From positions 499,280 through 563,279 of the forward strand of contig NZ_SSHH01000001.1 in assembly GCF_004965515.1 (NCBI RefSeq): a stretch of 64,000 nucleotides of DNA, given 5' to 3'. Under the pieces are notes generated by a model. It had not been told where the DNA came from and made no database searches. It saw only the letters and a program-made list of their open reading frames with translations. A program made the position numbers and the translations under genes. Shown here one piece after another: positions 1 to 8,128 of the stretch (its first letter is position 1; each line of letters begins with the position of its first letter). The DNA is from Alteraurantiacibacter aquimixticola. Lineage in GTDB: Bacteria > Pseudomonadota > Alphaproteobacteria > Sphingomonadales > Sphingomonadaceae.

Positions 1-1413
1 GCCGCGATGGAGGCGGCAGAATATCTCGATCGGATCGCCGCACTCGACGATGCAGGGCCGATGCTCAATGCGGTGATCCGCACCAATCCCGATGCGCTGG
101 AACAGGCTGCGGAAGGACGGATAGCCGACACACTCCTCGACGGCCGCACGGTGCTGGTGAAGGATAATATAGAAACGCGCGAATGGCCCACCACCGCCGG
201 ATCGCTTGCCTTGGAGGAGAACATGACCGACCGCGATGCGCCGCTGATTGCGCGGCTGGGCGCGGCGGGCGGGGTGGTGCTGGGCAAGACCAACCTGTCC
301 GAATGGGCCAATATCCGCTCTTCCGACAGCTCCAGCGGCTGGAGCGCGGTGGGCGGGCAGACGCGCAATCCCCATGCCATCGACCGCAACGCCTGCGGTT
401 CCTCCTCTGGCAGCGGAGCGGCGGTGGCGGCGGGCCTTGCCTGGGCGGCGATCGGGACGGAGACCGACGGTTCGATCACCTGTCCCGCCAGCGTCAATGG
501 CGTGGTCGGCTTCAAGCCCACGGTTGGACTGGTGAGCCGCACGCATATCGTTCCTATCAGCGTAAGCCAGGATACGGCCGGGCCGATGGCCGCCAGCGTC
601 TATGATGCGGCGCTGCTGCTATCCGCCATTGCCGGGTCCGATCCGCTCGATTCCGCCACTTCGGAGGCGGATGCGCACCGGATCAATTTCACGCGAGGGC
701 TCGGCTCCGCTTCGCTGCTCGGGCGGCGTATCGGCGTGATGCGCAACAAGGCCGGCGGAAATGCGCAGCTGGAGGCTGTGTTCGAGCGTGCGCTGGTGGA
801 TATGCGCGCCGCAGGGGCGATCCTCGTCGATATCGACTACACGCCCGACGAGAGCATGTGGGAGGATGAGTACAAGGTCCTCCTCTACGAATTACGCACC
901 GGCCTCGACGCCTATCTGCAAGGCTCGCCGGCCGAGATTCCCGTGCGTTCGCTGGCCGATGTGATCGCCTTCAACGCCGTCAATGCGGAGGCAGAGCTGC
1001 GCTGGTTCGGGCAGGATATCTTCGAGGCCGCGGCACTGGCAACCGACGAGAGCACCTACCGCGAGGCGCGTGCCAATTCCTACCGCCTGGCGGGACCCGA
1101 GGGGATCGACCGCCTGCTGGCAGAGAACGAGGTCGAATTCCTCGTCGCACCGACAGAAGGACCTGCATGGCCCATCGACCTTGTGCTGGGCGATCATTTC
1201 ATTTCCGGTATAGGCATTGGCAGCCTCGCCGCGATTGCCGGCTATCCGCACCTCACCGTGCCGATGGGCGGGATCGAGGACTTGCCCGTAGGCCTCAGCT
1301 TCATCGGTACGAAGTGGTCTGATCATGCCATCTTGCAGGCTGGCACGGCCTATGAGCGTGCCCGCAGTACCGACATTCCGACCGCCGATTTCAACCGGTG
1401 GGGCGAAGAATAG
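1..1413 (+). CDS. Amidase family protein (5' end outside window)
   Basis: Amidase-signature hydrolase, which cleaves C-N bonds of amides with a Lys-Ser-Ser triad. Counting from the ATG at base 7, the visible triad parts are Lys52 in VKDN, the Ser-rich loop GSSSGSG at 131-137, and the nucleophile Ser156 in TDGSI. The frame is open to base 1 with no upstream stop, and the first visible residues (EYLDRIAALDD) match the interior of an N-terminal helix in the family, so the true start is probably outside the window. The substrate cannot be told: the family covers many amides, and GatA is separately encoded at 28.6 kb. The gene ends 99 bases before a TonB receptor on the same strand. Confidence 0.9.
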   Translation, partial: AAMEAAEYLDRIAALDDAGPMLNAVIRTNPDALEQAAEGRIADTLLDGRTVLVKDNIETREWPTTAGSLALEENMTDRDAPLIARLGAAGGVVLGKTNLSEWANIRSSDSSSGWSAVGGQTRNPHAIDRNACGSSSGSGAAVAAGLAWAAIGTETDGSITCPASVNGVVGFKPTVGLVSRTHIVPISVSQDTAGPMAASVYDAALLLSAIAGSDPLDSATSEADAHRINFTRGLGSASLLGRRIGVMRNKAGGNAQLEAVFERALVDMRAAGAILVDIDYTPDESMWEDEYKVLLYELRTGLDAYLQGSPAEIPVRSLADVIAFNAVNAEAELRWFGQDIFEAAALATDESTYREARANSYRLAGPEGIDRLLAENEVEFLVAPTEGPAWPIDLVLGDHFISGIGIGSLAAIAGYPHLTVPMGGIEDLPVGLSFIGTKWSDHAILQAGTAYERARSTDIPTADFNRWGEE

Positions 1414-1512
1414 CTCCGGTTGGCGAACACAGTTTATTACATTTGCTTCGTTGTTCCTTAAGTTGATCTGGTCTAGCTGGGCCGGACAAAATCAACAGGA
1501 TGGGGAAACTGT

Positions 1513-3651
1513 TTGCGTGCTTGCCTGACCCGGTCGGGGCGATTGGCGCTGGCCACAGCTTTGCTGGGCACGGCCGCTCCCGCTTGGGCGGAAGATGGCG
1601 AACAGGAACATCCCGCTGAGGAGCTGGCCGCGCCCGGAACCGTGCAGCAGGATGGCAGCGATTTCCCGCTGAACGAGGCGCCCACGGTCTACTACCCCGC
1701 CGATTTCGCCGCCTACAGTCCGCGTTCCGCGCTCGACATGGTCGAACAACTGCCCGGCTTCAACATCGATACCGGTGGTGGCGGCGGCCAGAACCGTGGA
1801 CTTGGGCAGGCCAACACCAACGTCCTGCTGAATGGCGAGCGGATCGTCGTGAAATCCGGTTCCATCACGGACGAGCTGGCCCGCATCGGTGCCGACAGCG
1901 TGATCCGGATCGAGCTGGTCGAAGGCTCGACGCTGAATATTCCCGGCCTTTCGGGACGCGTGGCCAATGTCGTTGCTTCATCTGCCGACGGGTTGCAGGG
2001 CCAATTCGAATGGCGCCCGCAGCTTGCTGCCCGATATTCGGAAAATCGCTGGCTTGAAGGCATTGTTTCGCTCAGCGGCACTTTCGGCCGGTTGAGTTTC
2101 ACCGTGGCGGCGGAGGGGCGTCCGGTCCGCAACGGTAATGGTGGCCCCAACATCTTCACCTTCGGCGATGGCACGGTGCAGGAGCGTTTCAGCCTCACCA
2201 AGGCCAATGGTGACGACAAGCGTTTCTCCGGCTCGGTACGTTACGAGACGGCTGGCGGCACGATCGCCAATTTGAACAGTTCGTACCTCCATCGCCGCTT
2301 CCGCAGCTTCGAGGATGAGAACGTCATCGCCCCGGCCAGCGCGCCGCCCGTGGTTGAACGCTTCGACCAGCGCAATCGCGGGCATGACCGCGAATTTGGC
2401 GGCGATGTCGATTTCGCGCTCGGACCGGGGCGGCTCAAGCTGATCGGGCTGGACGCCGCGCAGTCGCTCAATTTCAATACCCAGTCGGTGGTGGACCCCG
2501 GCACCGGCGATCCGGCGACCGGCAGCCGCTTCATTCAGTTGCGCCAGACGGGGGAGCGTATCGGGCGCAGCGAATATAGCTGGGAAATGCTCAATTCGGA
2601 CTGGCAATGGTCATTCGAGGCGGCTTTCAACAGCCTTGACCAGCAGGGCGAGCTGTTCCTGCTCGATCCGGGCGGAGACTTCGAGCAGGTGCAATTCGCC
2701 GGGGCGACGGGTGGCGTGCGCGAGGACCGCTATGAATCGCTGCTGTCCTTCAGCCACCAGCTGGCGGGCAATCTCAACATGCAGCTGATCCTGGGCGGGG
2801 AGTATTCCTCCATCCGGCAGACCGGCAGTAATCCCAATTCGCGCACTTTCCTGCGTCCGAAGGGCTCGCTCAGCCTGGGCTGGACGCCTGAGGACGGGTT
2901 GAGCGTCTCGATGCGCGTCGACCGGCGCGTGGGCCAGCTTAACTTCAGCGATTTCCTCGCGGCCGTGAACCTCAACGACAACAACCAGAATGCCGCCAAT
3001 AACGAGCTGCGGCCTGACCAGAGCTGGGGCGGCGAGATCGAGGCGACCAAGGATTTCGGCGCATGGGGCAGCGCATCTTTGCGTACCTTCTTCCGCCTTT
3101 TCGAGGACTACGTCACCATCGTCCCCACGCCCACCGGCGGTGAGGCGCGCGGCAATGTCGATTTCGCGCGGATCATGGGTGTCGAGCTCAACGCCACCTG
3201 GCAGCTCGCCCCGATGGGGCTGGCGGGCGCCAAGTTCGACGTCAGGGGACGGTTGCGCGATTCGCGCTATCCGGATCCGGTGGAGGGCGGCTTCGTGCCG
3301 GTGGAATTCGCCCGGCCGCACGACCTGGAGATCGACTTCCGTTACGACGTGCCGGGCAGCAACTGGGCCTTTGGCGGGGGCTTTCGCGACACGGGCCAGA
3401 ATCCCTATTACCGCGTCGCCGAATTCGGTTTCGATTATTCCATCGACCGTAACGTGACCCTGTTTGTCGAGCACAAGGATGTGTTCGGCCTGTCGGTACA
3501 AGCGCGCGTCGGCAATCTCCTGGAAAGGGAGATCGTGCTCGACCGCCAGATCTTCGCCGGGCCGCGCGGATCATCGCCGCTGCTGTTCCGCGAAAACCGC
3601 AGGCGCGAGGTCGGGCGTGTGCTCAGCTTCACGGTCAAGGGCAGCTTCTGA
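1513..3651 (+). CDS. TonB-dependent receptor, 712 aa
   Basis: Outer-membrane TonB-dependent receptor that would import an unidentified ligand. A signal peptide is visible at residues 1-26 (hydrophobic LALATALLG, cleavage near AWA-ED). A plug domain follows (LDMVEQLPGFN, then a glycine run and VLLNGERI, ending with RIELVEGST), and the rest is beta-barrel-like with a terminal Phe (FTVKGSF). The start is TTG, with a GGATGGGG ribosome binding site just upstream. No in-frame ATG fits the signal peptide better. It is short for the class and has no clear N-terminal TonB box or secretin/TonB N-domain. It converges on tig across a shared terminator. Ligand unknown. Confidence 0.88.
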   Translation: MRACLTRSGRLALATALLGTAAPAWAEDGEQEHPAEELAAPGTVQQDGSDFPLNEAPTVYYPADFAAYSPRSALDMVEQLPGFNIDTGGGGGQNRGLGQANTNVLLNGERIVVKSGSITDELARIGADSVIRIELVEGSTLNIPGLSGRVANVVASSADGLQGQFEWRPQLAARYSENRWLEGIVSLSGTFGRLSFTVAAEGRPVRNGNGGPNIFTFGDGTVQERFSLTKANGDDKRFSGSVRYETAGGTIANLNSSYLHRRFRSFEDENVIAPASAPPVVERFDQRNRGHDREFGGDVDFALGPGRLKLIGLDAAQSLNFNTQSVVDPGTGDPATGSRFIQLRQTGERIGRSEYSWEMLNSDWQWSFEAAFNSLDQQGELFLLDPGGDFEQVQFAGATGGVREDRYESLLSFSHQLAGNLNMQLILGGEYSSIRQTGSNPNSRTFLRPKGSLSLGWTPEDGLSVSMRVDRRVGQLNFSDFLAAVNLNDNNQNAANNELRPDQSWGGEIEATKDFGAWGSASLRTFFRLFEDYVTIVPTPTGGEARGNVDFARIMGVELNATWQLAPMGLAGAKFDVRGRLRDSRYPDPVEGGFVPVEFARPHDLEIDFRYDVPGSNWAFGGGFRDTGQNPYYRVAEFGFDYSIDRNVTLFVEHKDVFGLSVQARVGNLLEREIVLDRQIFAGPRGSSPLLFRENRRREVGRVLSFTVKGSF

Positions 3652-3683
3652 CGGCGCGCGCGCTTACCCGTCGGCGGGCATGA

Positions 3684-3719
3684 AAAAGGGCGGCCGGGCA
3701 TATGCCGGGCCGCCCTTTT
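3684..3719. terminator. Bidirectional rho-independent terminator between TonB receptor and tig
   Basis: Inverted repeat with arms of about 18 bases and one internal mismatch. It starts with AAAA and ends with TTTT, so it can end transcription on both strands. It lies between the convergent receptor (stop 3651) and trigger factor (stop 3741). Its core CCGGGCATATGCCGGG (3694-3709) is nearly the same as that of the terminator at 47631. Confidence 0.85.
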
Positions 3720-3740
3720 CGTTGCGCGTAAGAGCTGCGC

Positions 3741-5309
3741 TTACTTCTTGGCAGCTGCCTTCTTCGCAGCGGGCTTCTTGGCAGCGGCTTTCTTGGCAGC
3801 AGGCTTCTTCTCTGCCGGCTTCTTCGCCGCAGCCTTCTTGGCGGCGGGCTTCTTCTCGGCAGGCTTCTTTTCGGCGGCCTTCTTGGCAGGAGCTTCCTTG
3901 GCGGCTTCCTTCTTCGCCGCCGGCTTCTTGGCGGCGGCCTTCTTCTTGGCCGGTGCCTTCTTCTTGCTCTCGGCCGGGGCCTCCTCGGCCTCGATCGCGG
4001 CTTCCAGTTCCTCACGCGTCACGTCGCGTTCGGTCACTTCGGCCTTGTCGAACAGGAAGTCGACCACCTTGTCCTCATAGAGAGGCGCGCGAATCTGCGC
4101 CTGCGCCATCGGTTCGTTGCGGACATAGTCGATGAAGCGCTGGCGATCCTCGGCGCGGTACTGCTGCGCGGCCTGCTGGATCAGCATGGACATTTCCTGG
4201 CTGGACACTTCCACGCCATTGGCCTGGCCGATTTCGGACAGCAGCAGGCCCAGGCGCACGCGGCGCTCGGCGATCTTGCGGTAGTCGTCCTTCTCGGCCT
4301 CGATTTCCTTCAGCGCGGCTTCGGGATCTTCCTCACGCTGGGCTTCGGCCTGCAGCTGGTTCCAGATCTGCTCGAATTCGGCTTCCACCATGGTCGGCGG
4401 AACGGCGAAATCATGGTCGGCAGCCAGCTTGTCGAGCAGCTGGCGCTTCATCTGCGTGCGGGTGAGGCCGGCAGTTTCCTGCTCCAGCTGGCCCTTGACC
4501 AGCTCCTTCAGCTTGTCGAGGCTTTCGAGGCCCAGCTGCTTGGCGAAATCCTCGTCGATCTTGGTCTCGCTCTCGACCTTCACCTGCTTCACGGTGACGT
4601 CGAATTCGGCATCCTTGCCCTTCAGGTGCTCGGCAGGATAGTCGGCCGGGAAAGTGACCTTGATGGTCTTGCTATCGCCGGTCTTCACGCCGGTCAGCTG
4701 GTCTTCGAAGCCGGGGATGAACTGGCCTGAGCCGAGGGTCAGCGGCGTATCCTCTGCCTTGCCGCCTTCGAATTCCTCGCCATCCACGCGGCCGACGAAA
4801 TCGATGATCAGCTGGTCGCCGTCACCGGCCTTTTTCGTCTTGGGCGCGTCCTTGTAGCTCTTCTGGTTCTCGGCAATGCGGGAGAGCGCTTCGTCGAGGG
4901 CCTTGTCCGACACGGGAACGTTGAGCTTTTCCAGCTCCAGCCCTTCGATCGAGGGGACGTCGATTTCCGGCAGGACTTCGACTTCCACCGTCAGTTCGGC
5001 ATCCTTGCCCTGCTCATAACCCTCGACCATGTCGACCTTGGGCTGCAGCGCGGGGCGCAGCTTCTTGTCGGTGATCAGGCCCTGGACCGATTCGCGCAAG
5101 GTGGCGTTCAGCGCATCGGAATGCAGCGCGTCGCCATGCATCTTGCGAATCAGGTTGGCGGGAACCTTGCCAGGGCGGAAGCCGGGCATGCGCACCTGCG
5201 GCGCGATCTTCTTCACCTCCGAATCGATGCGCGCTTCGATGTCCTTGGCCGGAATGGTCACGGAATAGGCGCGCTTGAGCCCTTCATTGGTGGTTTCGAC
5301 GATCTGCAT
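3741..5309 (-). CDS. tig: Trigger factor with Lys/Ala-rich C-terminal tail, 522 aa
   Basis: Ribosome-associated chaperone and peptidyl-prolyl isomerase acting on nascent chains. The N-terminal ribosome-binding domain includes the signature loop GFRPGKVP near residue 45. The FKBP-type domain lies around 160-235 (LIIDFVGRVDGEEFEGG and FIPGFEDQL), followed by the C-terminal chaperone domain to about residue 435. The last 75 or so residues are a low-complexity tail of repeated KKPAA/KKAAA units, longer than standard trigger factors of about 430-450 aa and resembling histone H1-like or AlgP tails. The start ATG has GAAGG upstream. tRNA-Leu lies immediately upstream on the same strand. Confidence 0.95.
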   Translation of the reverse strand: MQIVETTNEGLKRAYSVTIPAKDIEARIDSEVKKIAPQVRMPGFRPGKVPANLIRKMHGDALHSDALNATLRESVQGLITDKKLRPALQPKVDMVEGYEQGKDAELTVEVEVLPEIDVPSIEGLELEKLNVPVSDKALDEALSRIAENQKSYKDAPKTKKAGDGDQLIIDFVGRVDGEEFEGGKAEDTPLTLGSGQFIPGFEDQLTGVKTGDSKTIKVTFPADYPAEHLKGKDAEFDVTVKQVKVESETKIDEDFAKQLGLESLDKLKELVKGQLEQETAGLTRTQMKRQLLDKLAADHDFAVPPTMVEAEFEQIWNQLQAEAQREEDPEAALKEIEAEKDDYRKIAERRVRLGLLLSEIGQANGVEVSSQEMSMLIQQAAQQYRAEDRQRFIDYVRNEPMAQAQIRAPLYEDKVVDFLFDKAEVTERDVTREELEAAIEAEEAPAESKKKAPAKKKAAAKKPAAKKEAAKEAPAKKAAEKKPAEKKPAAKKAAAKKPAEKKPAAKKAAAKKPAAKKAAAKK

Positions 5310-5359
5310 TTAACGTGCCTTCTTTCAAACAGTCCTGCGTGCCCCAGTACGCCAGGAAC

Positions 5360-5444
5360 TGGTGCGGGCGAAGGGACTCGAACCCCCACATCTTTCGATA
5401 CTGGAACCTAAATCCAGCGCGTCTACCAGTTCCGCCACGCCCGC
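5360..5444 (-). tRNA. tRNA-Leu (anticodon UAG), CCA encoded
   Basis: Read on the minus strand, the 85-base segment folds as a class II tRNA. It has a 7-bp acceptor stem GCGGGCG/CGCCCGC, a D-arm with GGTAGACGC, an anticodon arm CTGGA-TTTAGGT-TCCAG (anticodon TAG), a short variable arm and a GGTTCGAGTCC T-arm. The 3' CCA is encoded (TGG at 5360-5362 on the plus strand). The layout matches bacterial tRNA-Leu(UAG), which decodes CUA and, by wobble, other CUN codons. It is followed on the same strand by tig, 50 bases away. Confidence 0.95.
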
Positions 5445-5608
5445 GGTGCGACGAATTCTTCAGGCATGCGCCTGACAAACAGGGATGCGCCCTTAAAAGG
5501 CCGTGGCGAAAAGGGCAAGCGGGACCTGCTCTCCACGGGCGTAAAATCGGCAGTCGCTGGCAATTGTGCGATTGATTTTGCCGCCAAGCCGTGGCTAAGC
5601 GCCGGGCC

Positions 5609-5890
5609 ATGACTGATAAGCCCGCAAACGACACTCCGCCCGATCGCCTCGCCATCAACCCGCGCAGCGAGTATTTCGATGCCGACAAGCTGCAGCGCGG
5701 CGTGGGCATCAAGTTCAAGGACCGGGTGCGCACCGATATCGAGGAATATTGCATTTCCGAAGGCTGGGTGCGCGTGCAGGCTGGCAAGACGGTGGACCGC
5801 AAGGGCCGCCCGCTGACGCTGAAGCTCAATGGGCCGGTTGAGGCATGGTACGAGGATCTTGGCGAGAACCCGCCGGTAGCGAAAGCCTGA
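5609..5890 (+). CDS. DUF3297 family small protein
   Basis: Conserved small protein (93 aa) of unknown function, matching the DUF3297 pattern: LAINPRSEYFDADKLQRGVGI, then IEEYCISEGWVRV, then KTVDRKGRPLTLKLNGPVE. There is no signal peptide or membrane segment, so it is likely cytosolic. The frame extends upstream to a GTG at 5591, but the ATG at 5609 is preferred because the conserved part begins soon after it. It stands alone between tRNA-Leu and the ArsR gene. I know of no established role for the family. Confidence 0.85.
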   Translation: MTDKPANDTPPDRLAINPRSEYFDADKLQRGVGIKFKDRVRTDIEEYCISEGWVRVQAGKTVDRKGRPLTLKLNGPVEAWYEDLGENPPVAKA

Positions 5891-5970
5891 AGCCGGCGCT
5901 TCATCCCGCAACCTGAAAACTTAGTAATATGGCAAAGTTTTTCCTTGCCAAGGGCGCTCGGACATGAATA

Positions 5971-5988
5971 GTTAGCAATATGACTAAC
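5971..5988. promoter_or_regulatory. Candidate ArsR operator overlapping the arsR-like start
   Basis: GTTAG-N8-CTAAC is an inverted repeat that covers the ATG at 5980. An 11-base direct repeat TTAGYAATATG occurs at 5921-5931 and again at 5972-5982 (10 of 11 identical). ArsR-family repressors usually bind such AT-rich imperfect palindromes at their own promoter, so autoregulation is inferred. No Shine-Dalgarno sequence is visible upstream of the ATG, so the transcript may be leaderless. Confidence 0.45.
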
Positions 5989-6321
5989 TATGATCCGAAC
6001 CTCTCATTGCTCTTCCATGCGCTCGCCGACGATACGCGCCGCGTGACCTTGACCCGCCTCGCGCGGGAGCCCGCGCCTGTCTCCGACCTGGCCGGGCCCA
6101 CCGGATTGCGGTTACCGACGGTGATGCGCCACCTCTCGGTGCTCGAGGAAGCGGGTCTCATCACCAGTTCCAAGGAAGGACGGGTCCGCACCTGCGCGAT
6201 CGTCCCGGAAGCGCTCGATCCCGCTCGCCTGTGGCTCGACCAGCAGCGGGTCATCTGGGAGGACCGTCTTGGCCGGCTGGACGCCTTTGTCATGGATAGA
6301 ATGAAGGAAAGCGGGAAATGA
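5980..6321 (+). CDS. ArsR-family transcriptional regulator, 113 aa
   Basis: Winged-helix DNA-binding repressor. The sequence shows the typical N-terminus (LSLLFHALADDTRRVTLTRL), the recognition region LRLPTVMRHLSVLEEAGLI at about 42-60, and a wing (SSKEGRVRTCAI). There are no CxC metal-binding cysteines, so it is not a classic arsenic sensor. It overlaps the next gene, an SRPBCC protein, by 4 bases (ATGA). This two-gene arrangement is common, with the regulator thought to control its SRPBCC partner. Effector unknown. Confidence 0.9.
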   Translation: MTNYDPNLSLLFHALADDTRRVTLTRLAREPAPVSDLAGPTGLRLPTVMRHLSVLEEAGLITSSKEGRVRTCAIVPEALDPARLWLDQQRVIWEDRLGRLDAFVMDRMKESGK

Positions 6322-6782
6322 CGCAGGAATATCCGGATGACGCAGACCGCACGATGGTCCTGCGCCGCGTTATCAGCGCGCCGCGTTCGGCCGTGTGGGG
6401 CGCATGGGTGAATGAAGAAACCTTGCCGCAATGGTGGGGTCCGGACGGCTTTTCCTGCCGCACGAAGCGGATCGATTTGAGGACCGGCGGCGAATGGGTG
6501 TTCGACATGATCGCGCCCGACGGCACGGTCTTCCCGAACCATCATCGCTATACGCTGGTTCAACCCGAGGAGCGGATCGAATACACGCTCCTATGGGGCG
6601 AGAACGGGCCGAAGCACGCCGATGCCTGGGCTGCCTTCGAGGAACTGGACGGCGCAACGACCGTCACGCTGGGCATGATCTTCGTGACGCCCGATGAATT
6701 GCGTAAAGCGAAGGACATCGGCGCCGAAGAGCTCGGCCAGCAGACGCTCGGCAAGCTTGAGGCTTTTGTCCTTACCCGCTGA
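6318..6782 (+). CDS. SRPBCC (AHSA1-like) domain protein, 154 aa
   Basis: Single START/Bet v1-like fold protein of the AHSA1 C-terminal domain family. Typical motifs are RVISAPRSAVWGAWV near the N-terminus, LPQWWGPDGFSC, and DLRTGGEWVFDMIAPDG. Such proteins form a hydrophobic ligand-binding cavity; the ligand here is unknown. It is translationally coupled to the ArsR gene by a 4-base overlap and likely forms a two-gene operon with it. It converges on nhaA, with only 6 bases between the two stops. Confidence 0.9.
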   Translation: MTQEYPDDADRTMVLRRVISAPRSAVWGAWVNEETLPQWWGPDGFSCRTKRIDLRTGGEWVFDMIAPDGTVFPNHHRYTLVQPEERIEYTLLWGENGPKHADAWAAFEELDGATTVTLGMIFVTPDELRKAKDIGAEELGQQTLGKLEAFVLTR

Positions 6783-6788
6783 CCAGTA

Positions 6789-8003
6789 TCACACCACCGG
6801 GCTTGTCGGATCGTCCTTTTCTTCCGGATGCGTCGTCGTCAGGCGCAGCACCACATAGCCCAGCACTGCCGAAATCAGCGAGCCGGTGAGGATGCCGATC
6901 TTCGCCTCGTCGATCAGCAGGCGATAGCCGGGGAAGGCCAGCTCGCCGATAAACAGCGACATGGTGAAGCCGATTCCGCACAGGATCGTCACGCCCCATA
7001 CTTCGGGCCAGGAACAGCTGGCCGGTTTCTTCGCGATGCCCAGCTTGTCGGCTAGGAACACGCAGCTGAAGATGCCCACCTGCTTGCCGATAACCAGACC
7101 CGCGGCCACGGCCAGCGGCAGCGGGTCGATCAGCGCCTCCAGCCCGAGGTCGGAAATATCGACGCCGGCATTGGCGAATCCGAAGATCGGCACGACCAGA
7201 TAGGCGTTCCAGCCGACGAGGCCGTGTTCGAGATTCTCCAGCATGGAGTTGTCGTCCTGCGTGCGCATGGGAATGGTCAGTGCGGCAAGGACGCCGGCAA
7301 TCGTCGCATGTACGCCGGAATTGAGCACGCAGAACCACAGCGCGATGGCGGCGAGGATGAAGGGGAAGACCCGGTTCACGCCCATGCGGTTCATCGCGAT
7401 CATCACGCCCAGCACCACCAGCGATCCGACCAGCCAGGCCAGCTTGAGATTCGCGGTGTAAAAAATCGCGATGATCATCACCGCGCCGATATCGTCGACG
7501 ATGGCGACGGTCAGCAGGAACAGCCGCAGCGCCGCGGGTACGCGTGAGCCGAGCAGGCCCACCACGCCCATGGCAAAGGCGATGTCGGTCGCGGCGGGAA
7601 TCGCCCAGCCACGCTCCAGGTTGGGTGCGTCCCCGGCAATGGTGATATAGACCAGCGCAGGCGCGGCCATGCCGGCGATCGCGGCGAGCACGGGCAGTGT
7701 GCGCTGCTTGGGGTCGGACAAATTGCCGGCAATCAGCTCTCGCTTCACTTCCAGCCCGACCACGAAGAAGAATATCACCATCAGCGCATCGTTGATCCAC
7801 AGATGCAGCGTGTTGAGCTTGAAGGTTTCGCTGGGAAACAGTTCCCCGTGGAAGAGATGATGGTAGCTTTCCGAAACCGCGGAATTGGCCACGAACATGG
7901 CCGTGGCGGCGACCGCGATGAGCAGGATGCCTTCAAAGGCATCGCTGACGAAGAGGGCCTTGAACTGGCGGCGAACGGTTTTGATGATCGGTGTGCTGGC
8001 CAT
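6789..8003 (-). CDS. nhaA: Na+/H+ antiporter NhaA
   Basis: Inner-membrane antiporter that expels Na+ in exchange for H+, giving salt and alkaline pH tolerance. Family signatures include WINDALMVIFFFVVGLEVKRE, the paired aspartates in TVAIVDDIGAVMII (transport site), ATDIAFAMGV, and GIGFTMSLFIGELAF near the C-terminus. About twelve hydrophobic segments are visible. The frame is open further upstream to 8078, but the ATG at 8003 (protein starting MASTPIIK, about 404 aa) gives normal family length. It has AAGGG upstream; an alternative ATG lies at 8012. The next gene is divergently transcribed. Confidence 0.95.
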   Translation of the reverse strand: MASTPIIKTVRRQFKALFVSDAFEGILLIAVAATAMFVANSAVSESYHHLFHGELFPSETFKLNTLHLWINDALMVIFFFVVGLEVKRELIAGNLSDPKQRTLPVLAAIAGMAAPALVYITIAGDAPNLERGWAIPAATDIAFAMGVVGLLGSRVPAALRLFLLTVAIVDDIGAVMIIAIFYTANLKLAWLVGSLVVLGVMIAMNRMGVNRVFPFILAAIALWFCVLNSGVHATIAGVLAALTIPMRTQDDNSMLENLEHGLVGWNAYLVVPIFGFANAGVDISDLGLEALIDPLPLAVAAGLVIGKQVGIFSCVFLADKLGIAKKPASCSWPEVWGVTILCGIGFTMSLFIGELAFPGYRLLIDEAKIGILTGSLISAVLGYVVLRLTTTHPEEKDDPTSPVV

Positions 8004-8128
8004 GTTGCGCATCCCTTTTCGCAAATGCGGCAAACATGCAAGTGTTCCGCAAGCGACGTTGCGTTTTTCCACCAGCACGATAGGGCTAAGTCAAAATACC
8101 TAACACCCGGGTCTGCAATGGGGGCAAA

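Noticed and set aside
3748-4080. 110-aa alanine/phenylalanine-rich frame opposite the tig tail
   Set aside because: It is the antisense reading of the Lys/Ala repeat and only looks like a membrane protein because of that repeat.
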